Below, in pieces: positions 24,801-32,289 of a DNA stretch of 47,004 nt. The stretch lies in the IMG/VR virus record IMGVR_UViG_3300037430_000014, positions 1 to 47,004 of that record, one strand, 5' to 3'. Within the stretch, counting starts at the first letter, position 1; every line of letters begins with the position of its first letter. Made by a program: the position numbers and the translations under genes. Origin of the DNA: a virus. The notes beneath the pieces are model-generated. The model did not search any database and was not told where the DNA came from. It saw nothing but the letters and a program-made list of their open reading frames with translations.

Positions 24801-27800
24801 GCCGGCCTCAGATCATCGAGGCGCTCGCGAAGGTCGTGAAGGCGTCCGGCGGGAAGAGCCCGATCCGATGGGGCCGCATGGCGCAGCGCCGCGCGCGCGG
24901 CATCTTCAAGGTGGAGCCCGAGGTCATTCGTGTGCGTCAGGCGAACAACGTCTCGACCGCGGCGCACGAGGTCGGGCACGCGCTCGAGAAGCACATCCTC
25001 GGGTGGCCGAAGGGCACCCCCTGGAAGAAGGGCCTTGTGGACCGGCCGCTGCAGCGCGAGCTCGTGGCCCTCGGCAAGGTGCTGTACCCGAAGGGCGTCC
25101 CCGGCGGGGGCAGCATAAAGCGCGAGGGCTTCGCCGAGTTCATCCGGCTCTACACGATGGAGCCCGCGAGCGCAGAGGCGAAGGCGCCGCTCTTCTTCAA
25201 GTGGTTCGAGGGGCAGTTCCTCGTGGACGACCGCGCGCCGATCAAGGCGGCGCTGCTCGAGGTGCGGCGCCTCGCCGAGCTGTGGCGCACCCAGGGCTCA
25301 AAGGTGCGCGTCGAGCAGTCGATGGTCGAGCCCACGAGTCTGAAGGAGCAGGCGCGCCGCCTGCGCGAGCGCACGACGGCGGAGGCGGTGACCACGGCAT
25401 GGATCGAGGCCGGCGCGCCGCTCAACGCGTTCGCGCGCGAGGCCGAGCGACGCATGGGGCGCCTGCTCAACCCGAGCGAGGACCCCTTCTACCTGTTCCA
25501 GGCGCTGCGCTCGACGCACTCGGCGCGCGTGCGCCAGATGATCGAGCAGGGCATGGTGAACCTCGCGGGCGAGCGCGTGGGGCCGGCGCTCGACGAGATC
25601 CGCGGCCTCGTCAAGGGCCGGTACAAGGACTTCCTCGTGTACCTGTACGCGAAGCGCTCGATCGCGCTGCTCACCGACCCGAAGGGCGCGCGGGAGCCGG
25701 GCATGTCGATCCAGGACGCTGAGCAGGCGATCACCGAGGTCGGCTCGCCCGAGTTCGAGCTCGCGGCGCAGAAGTTCTACGACTTCGCCGACGGCGCCCT
25801 GAACTACGTCGCGCAGGCGTCGCCGACCATGGCGCGCACGGTCGAGGCGATCCGCGCGCGCGACCCGGGCTCCTACATCCCGCTGCAGCGCGAGTTCGAC
25901 GAGCTCGATTCCATCTGGGCCGAGTCGAAGAAGCGCTCTGGCGTGCGCGCGGGCGGCGGCTCGGTCGCGGCGCGCCTGCGCGGCTCGGGCCGGCGGATCA
26001 AAAACCCTCTGCCGGTGCTGCTCTCCAACGTCGAGCGAATGGTGCTCGCCGCGCACCGTCGGCTCGTGCTCGATCAGGTGATCAAGCTCTCCTCGATCGA
26101 GGGGCTCGGGCACCTCATCGAGGAGGTGCCGGTCGACAAGGTCCCGCATTCGGCGGACGTCGCAACCCTCGTGAAGGAGCTGCAGAAGAAGCACGGGATT
26201 TCCGCGGTGGACGAGGAGGGGAACAAGGTCGACGTCGACGACTTGATGGGCGAGGCGATCACGTTCTTCGCGCCCGCGCAGTTCCCGAAGGGCCAGGACC
26301 CCGTTATCCCGGTGTGGGACGGCGCGCGCGTGCGTTGGTACCAGCTCGATCACCGCCTCGCCTCCATGCTCGCCGGGATGGACGTCTACCGGCTGCCGAA
26401 GGTCGCGGACATCCTCCTTGGCATGCCGGCGCGCGCGTTCCGCCTGGGCACGACAGGCATCAAAGCGAGCTTCGGGCTCGTCACCAACCCGATCCGCGAC
26501 CCGCAGAAGCTCTATCAGATCACGCGCTCGAGCGCGTGGGCCCCGCGGATCTTCCTCGAGTACTTCAAGCAGCTCGGCGTGGCGGGCCTGCACCGCATCA
26601 CCGGCGGCAGGTACAGCTCGCCGTACCTCGACCTCTTCCTGCGCCTCGGCGGCGAGATGGCGCAGCCGCTCGGGATGGACATGCGCCACACCGAGCGCGC
26701 CGCGCGCCGGCTCTTCCAGGGCCGCGCGGTCCGGATCCTCGACCCGCGGAACGCGCTCGACTTCCTGCGCGACCTCCTGCAGTTCCCCGAGACCGCGGCG
26801 CGCCTCACCGAGCTCAAGCTCGTTGCGAAGGATCTCGGGTGGGCGCCGGGCCAGCCCCTGACGATCGACCAATCCCTGCAGCTCCTGCTCGCCTCGAAGC
26901 AAGCGACGGTCGACTTCACCGCCGCGGGCAACCTCGCGCGCGTCATGAACCAAGCCGTGCCGTTCTTCAACGCGCCGATCCAGGGGCTGCGCGCCGACGT
27001 GCGCGCCGCGCGTCGCGCGCCCGGTCAGTACCTCTTCCGCGGCCTCCAGATGACCGCCGCGACGCTCGCGTTGTGGTGGTACAACAAAGACAAGGAGTGG
27101 TATCGCGAGCTCTCCGCGCGAGCTCGGGCACTGTACTGGGCGCTTCCGTTCCAGTGGAACGGGCGCGAAGAGCTCGCACTCCTCCCGCGGGCGCAGGAAG
27201 GGCCGATGCTCTTCGCGTCGATTCCGGAAGCGCTGGCCGATGCCTGGTATCGACAGGACCCGAAAAGCGCGACCCAGTTCTTCTCTCCGATCTTCGATCA
27301 GATCGCGCCGAACGCCGTCCCGGTCATCCCCAAGCAAATCTATGAGTGGGCTGCCAACCGTGACACGTTCTGGGATAGCCCGGTCGTGCCGACGGGCGAG
27401 CTCCGGCGCGCGCCCGAGGAGCAGTACGGCGAGTACACGAGCAGGGCCGCGCGTTTCCTCGGTGGTCTATTCAAGGTCTCGCCGCGGAAGATCGACCACG
27501 CTATCAAAGGCACGTTCGGCGGCGTGGCGCAGGATGTCGTCGACGTCCTCGGCCTCGGTGCGCCGAAGGAGCGTGGCGGCGGCGAGCTCGCCGACCTTCC
27601 CGTGGTCGGGCGCCTCTTCCAGCGCGGCGGGCCGCTCGGCGTCCGGCCGCAGTCGGTCCAGGACGTCTACGACGCGATCGAGAAGGCGGACCAGCGCCAA
27701 GCCTCGACTACAAAGAAGGAAACCGGGGAGGAGCGACAGACTCGGCTCATGCTCGAGGACGCGGGCCAGGCGATCTCGGCGCTCTCCTACGTGCGCGGCG

Positions 27801-27958
27801 AGACGAAGGATGTCGACCAGCGTCGCGAGCTCACGCGCGAGATGGTTGCGATCGCGCAGGAAGCCATGAAGAATGCCAAGGCGGGCACCGCGGTGCGCGG
27901 GCCGCTCCAACAGAAGCGCAAGCAAGCCGAGCGGCTTGAGGAGATCATGAAGCGATGA
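21812..27958 (+). CDS. Giant polyvalent virion protein: ParB-like, ADP-ribosyltransferase-like and metalloprotease-like domains
   Basis: This 2048-residue protein is probably packaged and injected. Visible order: two WLDDYEAA/WLDEYEAE repeats (residues 3-57); hydrophobic helices (100-290); a ParB/Srx-like domain at about 385-470 with DGHHRIAAAQSLGY (Asp443-His446); an ADP-ribosyltransferase-like domain at about 730-870 with GPGRYTTSDLEHAKTFG and HGHDGVIV-type ending; a zincin-like domain with HEVGH at 1052-1056 and a later GFAEF; then a long helical part with NPIRDPQKLYQ and MNQAVPFFNAPIQG, like the LPD38-type domain of large polyvalent proteins. Such fusions are known as 'polyvalent proteins' of phages and conjugative elements, thought to protect incoming DNA from host defences. 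Individual activities are inferred from motifs only. Confidence 0.78.
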   Translation: MGWLDDYEAAAGIEAPVAAPVQEPEGPQTAAPAAGSAAPAAPAAPKSWLDEYEAELPPTDTEAIQQAAGSFARGVASVPASVSQAVGIAAKHFGAEDFGQGAEEFGQAITQVAKDVIPEVSRLSGNFMLSQLPQALGSSVGFLVPGGALQALGVPAVLTTMSLGAAVQGAAQFEDARLHGADEDTQWTAYLLGLGVGTTEAIPLAGMLKRADEGSGGTLKQALVHMLVEGVEEFTQETVSQVASNVIAGHVLKYDKDREILEGALENGAAGFLSGVLLSAGASAAAHSAAAEQGEGAPKEDERSGEPHRRQPERVEAELTGVRQEAGPEPEAAAPAPEAEAAPAPEAVAPPEEATPAKAAQAAGETYAHGEDPESSIPIPLKSTLSKPTAVPISDLEQKQLERFKEGVTPERVEKLAEAMRQGKTIPPVLAIRTPKGALRVLDGHHRIAAAQSLGYTSVPVVIVEGPGGAAAKAKAAPKPELPTGDADLAQAAQRLVREYGGVPEEEEDMPAALQLAERVLANRRDAGIEPTELDTALSELVKATRAEPEIPGSSEEGAQTSYAQAALARAKAALAGPKAAPVEETHVTEEGRLMPGKGPEGAARSGVEWLRRQAEKRLTAAKASLEQARADTRPATERVRKSGRGWWATTLGGGKVPSPFKTRKEALEFLAGSDKTILELRADQAAQAEAALATAREREKTEKPVPAAPQAPVTVEPKKAAAQAISEAATGKPFTARTIRGQGRKGTPYSYADGPILGPGRYTTSDLEHAKTFGPTITEHDVTLRNPLVIDSDQQWRDLTKKAGWAFPNPEGQPRPKIAQDVKRLRELIEAQGHDGVIVRLDPNDLDSTMHKVFGGDQVVEFAAEPDSPRERIQQADEALSALSEQEEPDAKSVARARAQRATAEAELRKQRAAESPPTPTPAEEAGVTEENEDIEEEPGDQSVALDPGELPTEMQAAYPSDPAMGGGANLGSSIGGRLLGALEPPPEPPKGGPVSRPQIIEALAKVVKASGGKSPIRWGRMAQRRARGIFKVEPEVIRVRQANNVSTAAHEVGHALEKHILGWPKGTPWKKGLVDRPLQRELVALGKVLYPKGVPGGGSIKREGFAEFIRLYTMEPASAEAKAPLFFKWFEGQFLVDDRAPIKAALLEVRRLAELWRTQGSKVRVEQSMVEPTSLKEQARRLRERTTAEAVTTAWIEAGAPLNAFAREAERRMGRLLNPSEDPFYLFQALRSTHSARVRQMIEQGMVNLAGERVGPALDEIRGLVKGRYKDFLVYLYAKRSIALLTDPKGAREPGMSIQDAEQAITEVGSPEFELAAQKFYDFADGALNYVAQASPTMARTVEAIRARDPGSYIPLQREFDELDSIWAESKKRSGVRAGGGSVAARLRGSGRRIKNPLPVLLSNVERMVLAAHRRLVLDQVIKLSSIEGLGHLIEEVPVDKVPHSADVATLVKELQKKHGISAVDEEGNKVDVDDLMGEAITFFAPAQFPKGQDPVIPVWDGARVRWYQLDHRLASMLAGMDVYRLPKVADILLGMPARAFRLGTTGIKASFGLVTNPIRDPQKLYQITRSSAWAPRIFLEYFKQLGVAGLHRITGGRYSSPYLDLFLRLGGEMAQPLGMDMRHTERAARRLFQGRAVRILDPRNALDFLRDLLQFPETAARLTELKLVAKDLGWAPGQPLTIDQSLQLLLASKQATVDFTAAGNLARVMNQAVPFFNAPIQGLRADVRAARRAPGQYLFRGLQMTAATLALWWYNKDKEWYRELSARARALYWALPFQWNGREELALLPRAQEGPMLFASIPEALADAWYRQDPKSATQFFSPIFDQIAPNAVPVIPKQIYEWAANRDTFWDSPVVPTGELRRAPEEQYGEYTSRAARFLGGLFKVSPRKIDHAIKGTFGGVAQDVVDVLGLGAPKERGGGELADLPVVGRLFQRGGPLGVRPQSVQDVYDAIEKADQRQASTTKKETGEERQTRLMLEDAGQAISALSYVRGETKDVDQRRELTREMVAIAQEAMKNAKAGTAVRGPLQQKRKQAERLEEIMKR

Positions 27959-29013
27959 GCGACGCCGACCTGATCCGCATAGCTTCCGAGCTCGAGGCGA
28001 ACGCGGCCGAGCTGCGTGCGTTGGCCGGCACGTCGCCGCCGATTCCGCCCCCTACGACGATCAAGGGCGTGTGGACCAGCGCGAACGAGCTCCTGCGCCT
28101 TCCGGCGAGCGGACCGGCGTGGACCGCCCTCCTGTCGTGGGCGAACAAGTCCGCCACACCGCGGGTGTCCGACCAGGACGATGCGAGCGACGTCGTCACG
28201 GTCGCGAAGGCCCTCGTCTACGCGCGCACCGGCGAGACAAAGTACAAGTCCGAGGCCCAGGCCCTGTGTCTCGCTGCCATCGACACCGAGGCTGGGGCTC
28301 GAGCGCTCGCCCTCGGGCGCAACCTGATCGGGTATGCCGTCGCCGCCGATCTGTGCGGGTTCCGCGACCCGACCTTCACCGCCTGGCTCGACCGCATGCG
28401 GCGCTTCCTCACCGTGGACGGACCGAAGACGTTGATCGAATCGCACGAGAAGCGCCCGAACAACTGGGGCACGCACGCCGGGGCCAGCCGCGCGGCGATC
28501 GCGGTGTACCTCGGCGACCAGGCCGACCTCGACCGCTGCGCGCGGGTCTTCCGCGGGTGGCTCGGGGACGCGGCCGCCTACACGGGCTTCGAGTGGGGGG
28601 ACCTCTGGTGGCAGGCGGACCCAGCGCATCCGCTCGGGATCAACCCGCGCGGCGCGATGCGGGATGGGCACTCGATCGACGGCGTGCTGCCGGACGACCA
28701 GCGGCGCGGCGGTCCCTTCGTCTGGCCCCCGCCGAAGGAGAACTACGTCTGGGAGGCGCTCCAGGGCGCACTCGCGCAGGCGCTGGTGCTGAGCCGGGCG
28801 GGCTACGTCGCGTGGGAGTGGAGCGACAAGGCGCTTCTCCGCGCGGTGGCGTGGCTGCATTCGCAAGCGAACTTCCCCGCGGAGGGTGACGACACCTGGC
28901 TGCCGCACCTCGTCAACTGGGCCTACGGCACGACATTCCCGGCCCCCGTTCCGAGCTCGCCCGGCAAGAACGGCGGCTTCACCGACTGGACGCACCAAGG
29001 AAGGCGCGCATGA
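27955..29013 (+). CDS. Alginate-lyase-like polysaccharide lyase, tail associated
   Basis: The 352-residue protein resembles the alpha/alpha-toroid alginate lyase family. Helices line up as LALGRNLIGYAVAADLCG, then the family signature NNWGTHAGASRAAIAVYLGD (Asn169, Asn170, His174), where Asn and His are the usual catalytic residues, and the ending FPAPVPSSPGKNGGF-TDWTH seen in phage members. It would cleave uronic-acid-containing polysaccharide on the host surface by beta-elimination. There is no signal peptide, as expected for a virion component. ATG overlaps the stop of the giant injected protein, and its own stop overlaps the beta-helix spike gene, so all three are co-made. The substrate cannot be inferred. 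Confidence 0.7.
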   Translation: MSDADLIRIASELEANAAELRALAGTSPPIPPPTTIKGVWTSANELLRLPASGPAWTALLSWANKSATPRVSDQDDASDVVTVAKALVYARTGETKYKSEAQALCLAAIDTEAGARALALGRNLIGYAVAADLCGFRDPTFTAWLDRMRRFLTVDGPKTLIESHEKRPNNWGTHAGASRAAIAVYLGDQADLDRCARVFRGWLGDAAAYTGFEWGDLWWQADPAHPLGINPRGAMRDGHSIDGVLPDDQRRGGPFVWPPPKENYVWEALQGALAQALVLSRAGYVAWEWSDKALLRAVAWLHSQANFPAEGDDTWLPHLVNWAYGTTFPAPVPSSPGKNGGFTDWTHQGRRA

Positions 29014-30185
29014 ACCTCGAGACGTTCAACGCCCAGGCGAAGCGCGCCGCGCTGTACCTCGCGAGGCCCCTGCGCCTGAAGGAGATCCCGCTGCCAGAAG
29101 GCGACATCGCCTCCGTCTCGATCGACGCCCCGCCCGGGGCCGCGATCCGCCTGGAGTCCTCGAGCTGGCTCTCGGCCGGGTTCGACGGGGTGCGCCTGAT
29201 CGGGAAGGGCATCGGCCGGACCCAGATCCGGGGCAACATGGCGGACGGGATCTCGCTCCGCGTGGGTCGGCACCCGGGCGTCGTGCAGCTCGAGGGCGTC
29301 TCGGTCGTGTCGGGCTTCTCGCGCGCGATGAACTTCGGGGACCAGAACTTCTCGGGCAAGACCGAGCCGAAGTTCGCGCTGCGCCTGATCGAGTCGCACG
29401 TCTTCGTGCCGCCCCCGGAGGCGCTCCTCGGCGGCCGGGCGAAGTGGGGGATCTTCGGCTACAACTACGACGAGTTCCTGCGCGACGTCGAGCTCGACGC
29501 GACCTTCGCGTCCGAACACGCACGCTACAAGCACGGCTCGGCGTTCCGCGGTGGGCTGTGGTTGCGCGTCAAGGTGCGCGGCTCGGGCGCCGAGAACGAC
29601 AAGACGCGCAGCGACTCGACCGAAACCGCCTGGGCTGGTCCGAACGTGTGGGAGATCCGGCAGAAGTGCTCGTACGGCAACTGGTACCAGACCTGGAGTG
29701 ACCGCGGCGGCGCCGGCATCGTGGTCCAGGGCGGCGCGTCGAATCACCTGATCGAGGACTGCGTCTTCCGCGGCTCGCCGGTGCCCACCAAGTCGAAATG
29801 CATCATGATCTCGGCCGACCCGAGCTCGTACGACATCGCGACCGGCAAGGTCGGGGTCGGCCACGGCAACGGCGACATCGTGGTGCGTCGTACGGTCCTC
29901 TCGGGCTCGATGGACGGCTACTACCACAACACGCTGCTGTCGGTGTACTCGAACGACCCCGGTCAGAAGGCCGCGCGCGCGGTGCTCGTGGATACCTGCG
30001 GGGCCTTCGGACCGAACATGATCCTGTCGTTCCGCGACGTGCCGGTGAACCAGTCGATGGTGGCGCGCTCGAACACGCCCGAGATTACGCGCTACTGCGG
30101 CACGATCGGCGTGGACACGCGCGCCGAGGCGACGATCCCGACAGCGACGCGGCTCGTGCCGGTCTCGGAAGGCTACCGCGCGTGA
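29010..30185 (+). CDS. Right-handed beta-helix tail spike
   Basis: The 391-residue protein has the repeat rhythm of a pectate-lyase-like beta helix: GVRLIGKGIGRTQIRG, VVQLEGVSVVSGFSRAMNFG, GAGIVVQGGASNHLIEDCVF, GDIVVRRTVLSGSMDGYYHN, each with short strands and Asn/Gly turns. The first 45 residues probably attach it to the tail. Such spikes bind and often cleave surface polysaccharide. No single catalytic triad is certain. It is coupled to the alginate-lyase-like gene upstream (ATGA) and to a small membrane protein gene downstream (GTGA). Confidence 0.72.
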   Translation: MNLETFNAQAKRAALYLARPLRLKEIPLPEGDIASVSIDAPPGAAIRLESSSWLSAGFDGVRLIGKGIGRTQIRGNMADGISLRVGRHPGVVQLEGVSVVSGFSRAMNFGDQNFSGKTEPKFALRLIESHVFVPPPEALLGGRAKWGIFGYNYDEFLRDVELDATFASEHARYKHGSAFRGGLWLRVKVRGSGAENDKTRSDSTETAWAGPNVWEIRQKCSYGNWYQTWSDRGGAGIVVQGGASNHLIEDCVFRGSPVPTKSKCIMISADPSSYDIATGKVGVGHGNGDIVVRRTVLSGSMDGYYHNTLLSVYSNDPGQKAARAVLVDTCGAFGPNMILSFRDVPVNQSMVARSNTPEITRYCGTIGVDTRAEATIPTATRLVPVSEGYRA

Positions 30186-30418
30186 GCGCCGGATCCGACG
30201 TCTGGATAGCGGCACTCGCTGCGGTCCCGCCGACGCTGCTCGCGCTGGCGAGCCTGGTCGTCGGGATCCGCAACAGTCGGAAGGTTGAGCAGGTCAGGCA
30301 CGCTACAAACAGCCTCACCGAACAGCTCGTCGCAGCGACCAGAATAGCCAGTTACGCCGAAGGCGCGGCAGGAGAACGCGACCGCGGAGTCCGGAAACGC
30401 GGAAGGCGGAAAAGTTGA
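30182..30418 (+). CDS. Small membrane protein, holin candidate
   Basis: The 78-residue product has one hydrophobic segment (residues 7-28, WIAALAAVPPTLLALASLVV) followed by a polar helix NSRKVEQVRHATNSLTEQLV and a very basic tail. Similar phage proteins with an N-terminal membrane helix and an N-S-x-x-x-x-V-x-x-x-x-N-S pattern are often found in lysis regions, but their function is mostly unproven. GTG overlaps the spike stop. Its stop overlaps the TTG of the endonuclease gene. Confidence 0.55.
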   Translation: MSAGSDVWIAALAAVPPTLLALASLVVGIRNSRKVEQVRHATNSLTEQLVAATRIASYAEGAAGERDRGVRKRGRRKS

Positions 30419-31002
30419 GAGACGTGGCGAAGCGGAGGGAGTGGAAGCGAAAGTACCAGGCGCTGCGCCTGGCTACAGATCCGACGTACAAGGAGAAGCA
30501 CCTGGCCAGCTGCCGCGCCTACTACCAGAAACATCGCGATTCGATAAATCCGCTCAGAAGGGCGCGGAAAAGGGAGTACATGGCCAAACGACGCGCCGCA
30601 AGCGAGGAGCTCAGGGCGTACGGACGAGCCAACGCCAAGGCTTGGGCGGCCAGGAACAGAGCTAGGGCGCGCAAGAACGCCAGGGCCTCCAGGCTGCGCA
30701 CGAAATACGGCATGTCCATCGCCGACTTCGACGCCCGCCTCCTGGCGCAGCGTGGGCTGTGCTCGATCTGCGGAGTGTTGATGACGCCGCCTGCGCGAAG
30801 GGCGCGCGCGAATAGGTCCGGCGTCACCGTGGACCATTGCCACGACACCGGCCGGGTTCGCGGGTTGCTGTGCTACGAGTGCAACCTAGGCCTAGGCGTG
30901 TTCAAGGATTCGCTCCAGCGGCTTCGCGCGGCAGTGGCCTACCTCGAGAAGGACGCATCCATGACGGAATCTTCAGCCAGGGGCGTGGGATGCCGGACAT
31001 GA
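30415..31002 (+). CDS. Endonuclease VII-like HNH nuclease
   Basis: The 195-residue protein carries the recombination endonuclease VII fold signature: RLRTKYGMSIADFDARL, a zinc site CSIC (116-119) and CYEC (153-156), and the active segment VDHCHDTGRVRGLLCYECN (139-157). T4 endonuclease VII resolves branched DNA before packaging; many relatives are free-standing homing nucleases. Residues 1-95 are Arg/Lys/Ala-rich. TTG 30415 is chosen because GGAAGG lies eight bases upstream and it overlaps the previous stop. Base use around the start is poorer in G+C than the neighbours, a possible sign of transfer. Both a resolvase and a mobile nuclease role are possible. Confidence 0.8.
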   Translation: MRDVAKRREWKRKYQALRLATDPTYKEKHLASCRAYYQKHRDSINPLRRARKREYMAKRRAASEELRAYGRANAKAWAARNRARARKNARASRLRTKYGMSIADFDARLLAQRGLCSICGVLMTPPARRARANRSGVTVDHCHDTGRVRGLLCYECNLGLGVFKDSLQRLRAAVAYLEKDASMTESSARGVGCRT

Positions 31003-31190
31003 ATGAGCGTGTGGAACTCCTGGAGCGTCATGTACTCAACCTCGACCGTGAGCAGCCCGGCCTCGTGATCCGCGTAGATCGTCTCGAGTGGTTCGTGCGC
31101 GCCCTGCTCGCCCTCGTGTCGCTCGGCGTCGTGTGGAAGGTCGTGGACGTCGCCGGCCAGTTCATCGCCTCGCAGGCCCTGAAGCCGTAG
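30999..31190 (+). CDS. Small membrane protein with N-terminal heptad helix, holin candidate
   Basis: The 63-residue product has a short coiled-coil-like N-terminus (RVELLERHVLNLDRE) and one membrane segment (FVRALLALVSLGVVWKVVDV). This arrangement resembles the XhlA type of lysis-associated membrane protein. ATG 30999 overlaps the stop of the endonuclease gene (ATGA); an in-frame ATG at 30990 is also possible. Holin function is inferred only from topology and place. Confidence 0.55.
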   Translation: MNERVELLERHVLNLDREQPGLVIRVDRLEWFVRALLALVSLGVVWKVVDVAGQFIASQALKP

Positions 31191-31228
31191 CGGCAGAACT
31201 CGGTAGTGCGCCGCGCCGGCCGATCGCC

Positions 31229-31234
31229 TACCCT
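31229..31234 (+). promoter_or_regulatory. TACCCT box six bases before a GTG start
   Basis: TACCCT ends six bases before GTG 31241, which has no Shine-Dalgarno site. If it is a -10 box, transcription would begin at or very near the start codon, giving a leaderless message. No convincing -35 box is present. Confidence 0.3.
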
Positions 31235-31240
31235 GGGTCC

Positions 31241-31495
31241 GTGAACCAAGAACACGAAGGGCGGCGCGGCAACGATGCCGACGCGCTGGTGCTGATCGGG
31301 CAGGCGCTCGGGCAGATCGAGGTCAAGGTCGATCTCCTCCTGTTCCGCGTGGCCCGCATCCTGCAAATCCTCAACGCGCCAGGTGGCGACCTCTCGGCCG
31401 CGGAAGAAGCCGCGGCTGCGGAGAAACTCAAGGCGGCGCGCAAGCCGCTCGAGGACGCCCTCAAGGCCAACCAACCCCCAAAGCAAGGAGCCTAA
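31241..31495 (+). CDS. Small hypothetical protein
   Basis: The 84-residue product is helical (VLIGQALGQIEVKVDLLLFR, then an Ala/Glu/Lys-rich helix) without a clear membrane segment. Ending with DALKANQPP is a pattern like small phage proteins near holins. Start GTG 31241 follows a TACCCT box and lacks a ribosome site. Function unknown. Confidence 0.5.
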   Translation: MNQEHEGRRGNDADALVLIGQALGQIEVKVDLLLFRVARILQILNAPGGDLSAAEEAAAAEKLKAARKPLEDALKANQPPKQGA

Positions 31496-31497
31496 TC

Positions 31498-31752
31498 ATG
31501 GCGGCCCCCATCCTCGGTGTGCTGATCGACGAAGTGACCCAAGCGCAGGGCGTGATGGCGTCCGCGACGGTCTTCATCAACGGCGTCCCCGGCCTGATCG
31601 CGGCTGCGATCGAGCAGGCGCTTCGGAACGGCGCGACCGAGACCGAGCTCGCGCCGCTGACGGCACTCGAGGCCGAACTCGAGGCCCAACGTACCGCGCT
31701 CGCGGCGGCCCTCGCGGCCAACTCGCCTCCGGGCGAAGCCCGGCGCCGGTAG
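31498..31752 (+). CDS. Small hypothetical protein
   Basis: The 84-residue product starts at ATG 31498 with AAGGAG eight bases upstream. It is Ala/Leu-rich with a moderately hydrophobic centre (VFINGVPGLIAAAIEQAL) and a helical end (LEAELEAQRTALAAALAAN). Its ending resembles that of the preceding protein (AAxANxPP), so the two may be distant relatives. Function unknown. Confidence 0.55.
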   Translation: MAAPILGVLIDEVTQAQGVMASATVFINGVPGLIAAAIEQALRNGATETELAPLTALEAELEAQRTALAAALAANSPPGEARRR

Positions 31753-31765
31753 ACCCGTCTAGAAC

Positions 31766-31806
31766 CGCGCGGCCGCGCTTCCCTGCAGGGGTGGCTCGGC
31801 CGCGCG
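31766..31806 (+). terminator. Hairpin between small genes, possible terminator
   Basis: CGCGCGGCCG at 31766-31775 pairs with CGGCCGCGCG at 31797-31806 (10 pairs). The loop holds a second palindrome, CCCTGCAGGG. The heptamer CTAGAAC flanks both sides of the structure. No T tract follows. It may terminate late transcription or stabilise the 3' end. Confidence 0.4.
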
Positions 31807-31827
31807 CTCGTTGCTAGAACGGGCGGG

Positions 31828-32220
31828 ATGAAGAACCCCATCCTGTTGTGCGTGGCCTCCCTCGTAGCGCTCCTCGTTGTGGCTCTGCTCGTGTCGTCCT
31901 GCGACGCGGCCGGCGCGCGCGAGGCCGCGGCGAACCTCCAGAGCTTCAGCACACTGCTCTCGACGACCATCGCCGACGGCGTCGTGACGCCCGAGGAGGG
32001 CGAGGCGCTCAAGGCGTCGTTCCAGAAGATGGGCGCCTCGCTCGTCGTCGCGATGGAGCCGCGGGGCTTCGACTGGAGCCAGGTCGTCTACGTCGCGATC
32101 TCGGCGCTCCTCGGCGGGAGCGGCGCCATCGCGGCCGCGTCCAGGCTCCCGAATGCCGTCCTGATCGGGAAGGCCGAGGCGGCGGCGCTCGACAAGGCGG
32201 CCGGCATTTCGCCGCGCTAG
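31828..32220 (+). CDS. Small lipoprotein-like membrane protein, possible lysis factor
   Basis: The 130-residue product has an N-terminal hydrophobic segment ending in a lipobox-like LVSSC (Cys25) and a second hydrophobic stretch at about 90-112 (VVYVAISALLGGSGAIAAAS). The part between is helical. A lipid-anchored protein with a second membrane segment could be a spanin-type or holin-type factor. It is the last gene before the change to early genes. No hydrolase motif is seen. Function remains inferred. Confidence 0.55.
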   Translation: MKNPILLCVASLVALLVVALLVSSCDAAGAREAAANLQSFSTLLSTTIADGVVTPEEGEALKASFQKMGASLVVAMEPRGFDWSQVVYVAISALLGGSGAIAAASRLPNAVLIGKAEAAALDKAAGISPR

Positions 32221-32246
32221 CCCTTGCGGGATACGCCGATCCCTCG

Positions 32247-32252
32247 TTGACT
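32247..32252 (+). promoter_or_regulatory. Possible -35 box upstream of recombination operon
   Basis: TTGACT matches a sigma70-type -35 box and lies in the gap before the YqaJ-like gene. The sequence 16-17 bases on (CACCCG / ACCCGA) is a poor -10. A promoter is expected here because the gene set changes from lysis to recombination. Confidence 0.3.
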
Positions 32253-32289
32253 TGGTGACGGCCAGAGTCACCCGAACGAGAGGAATCAA

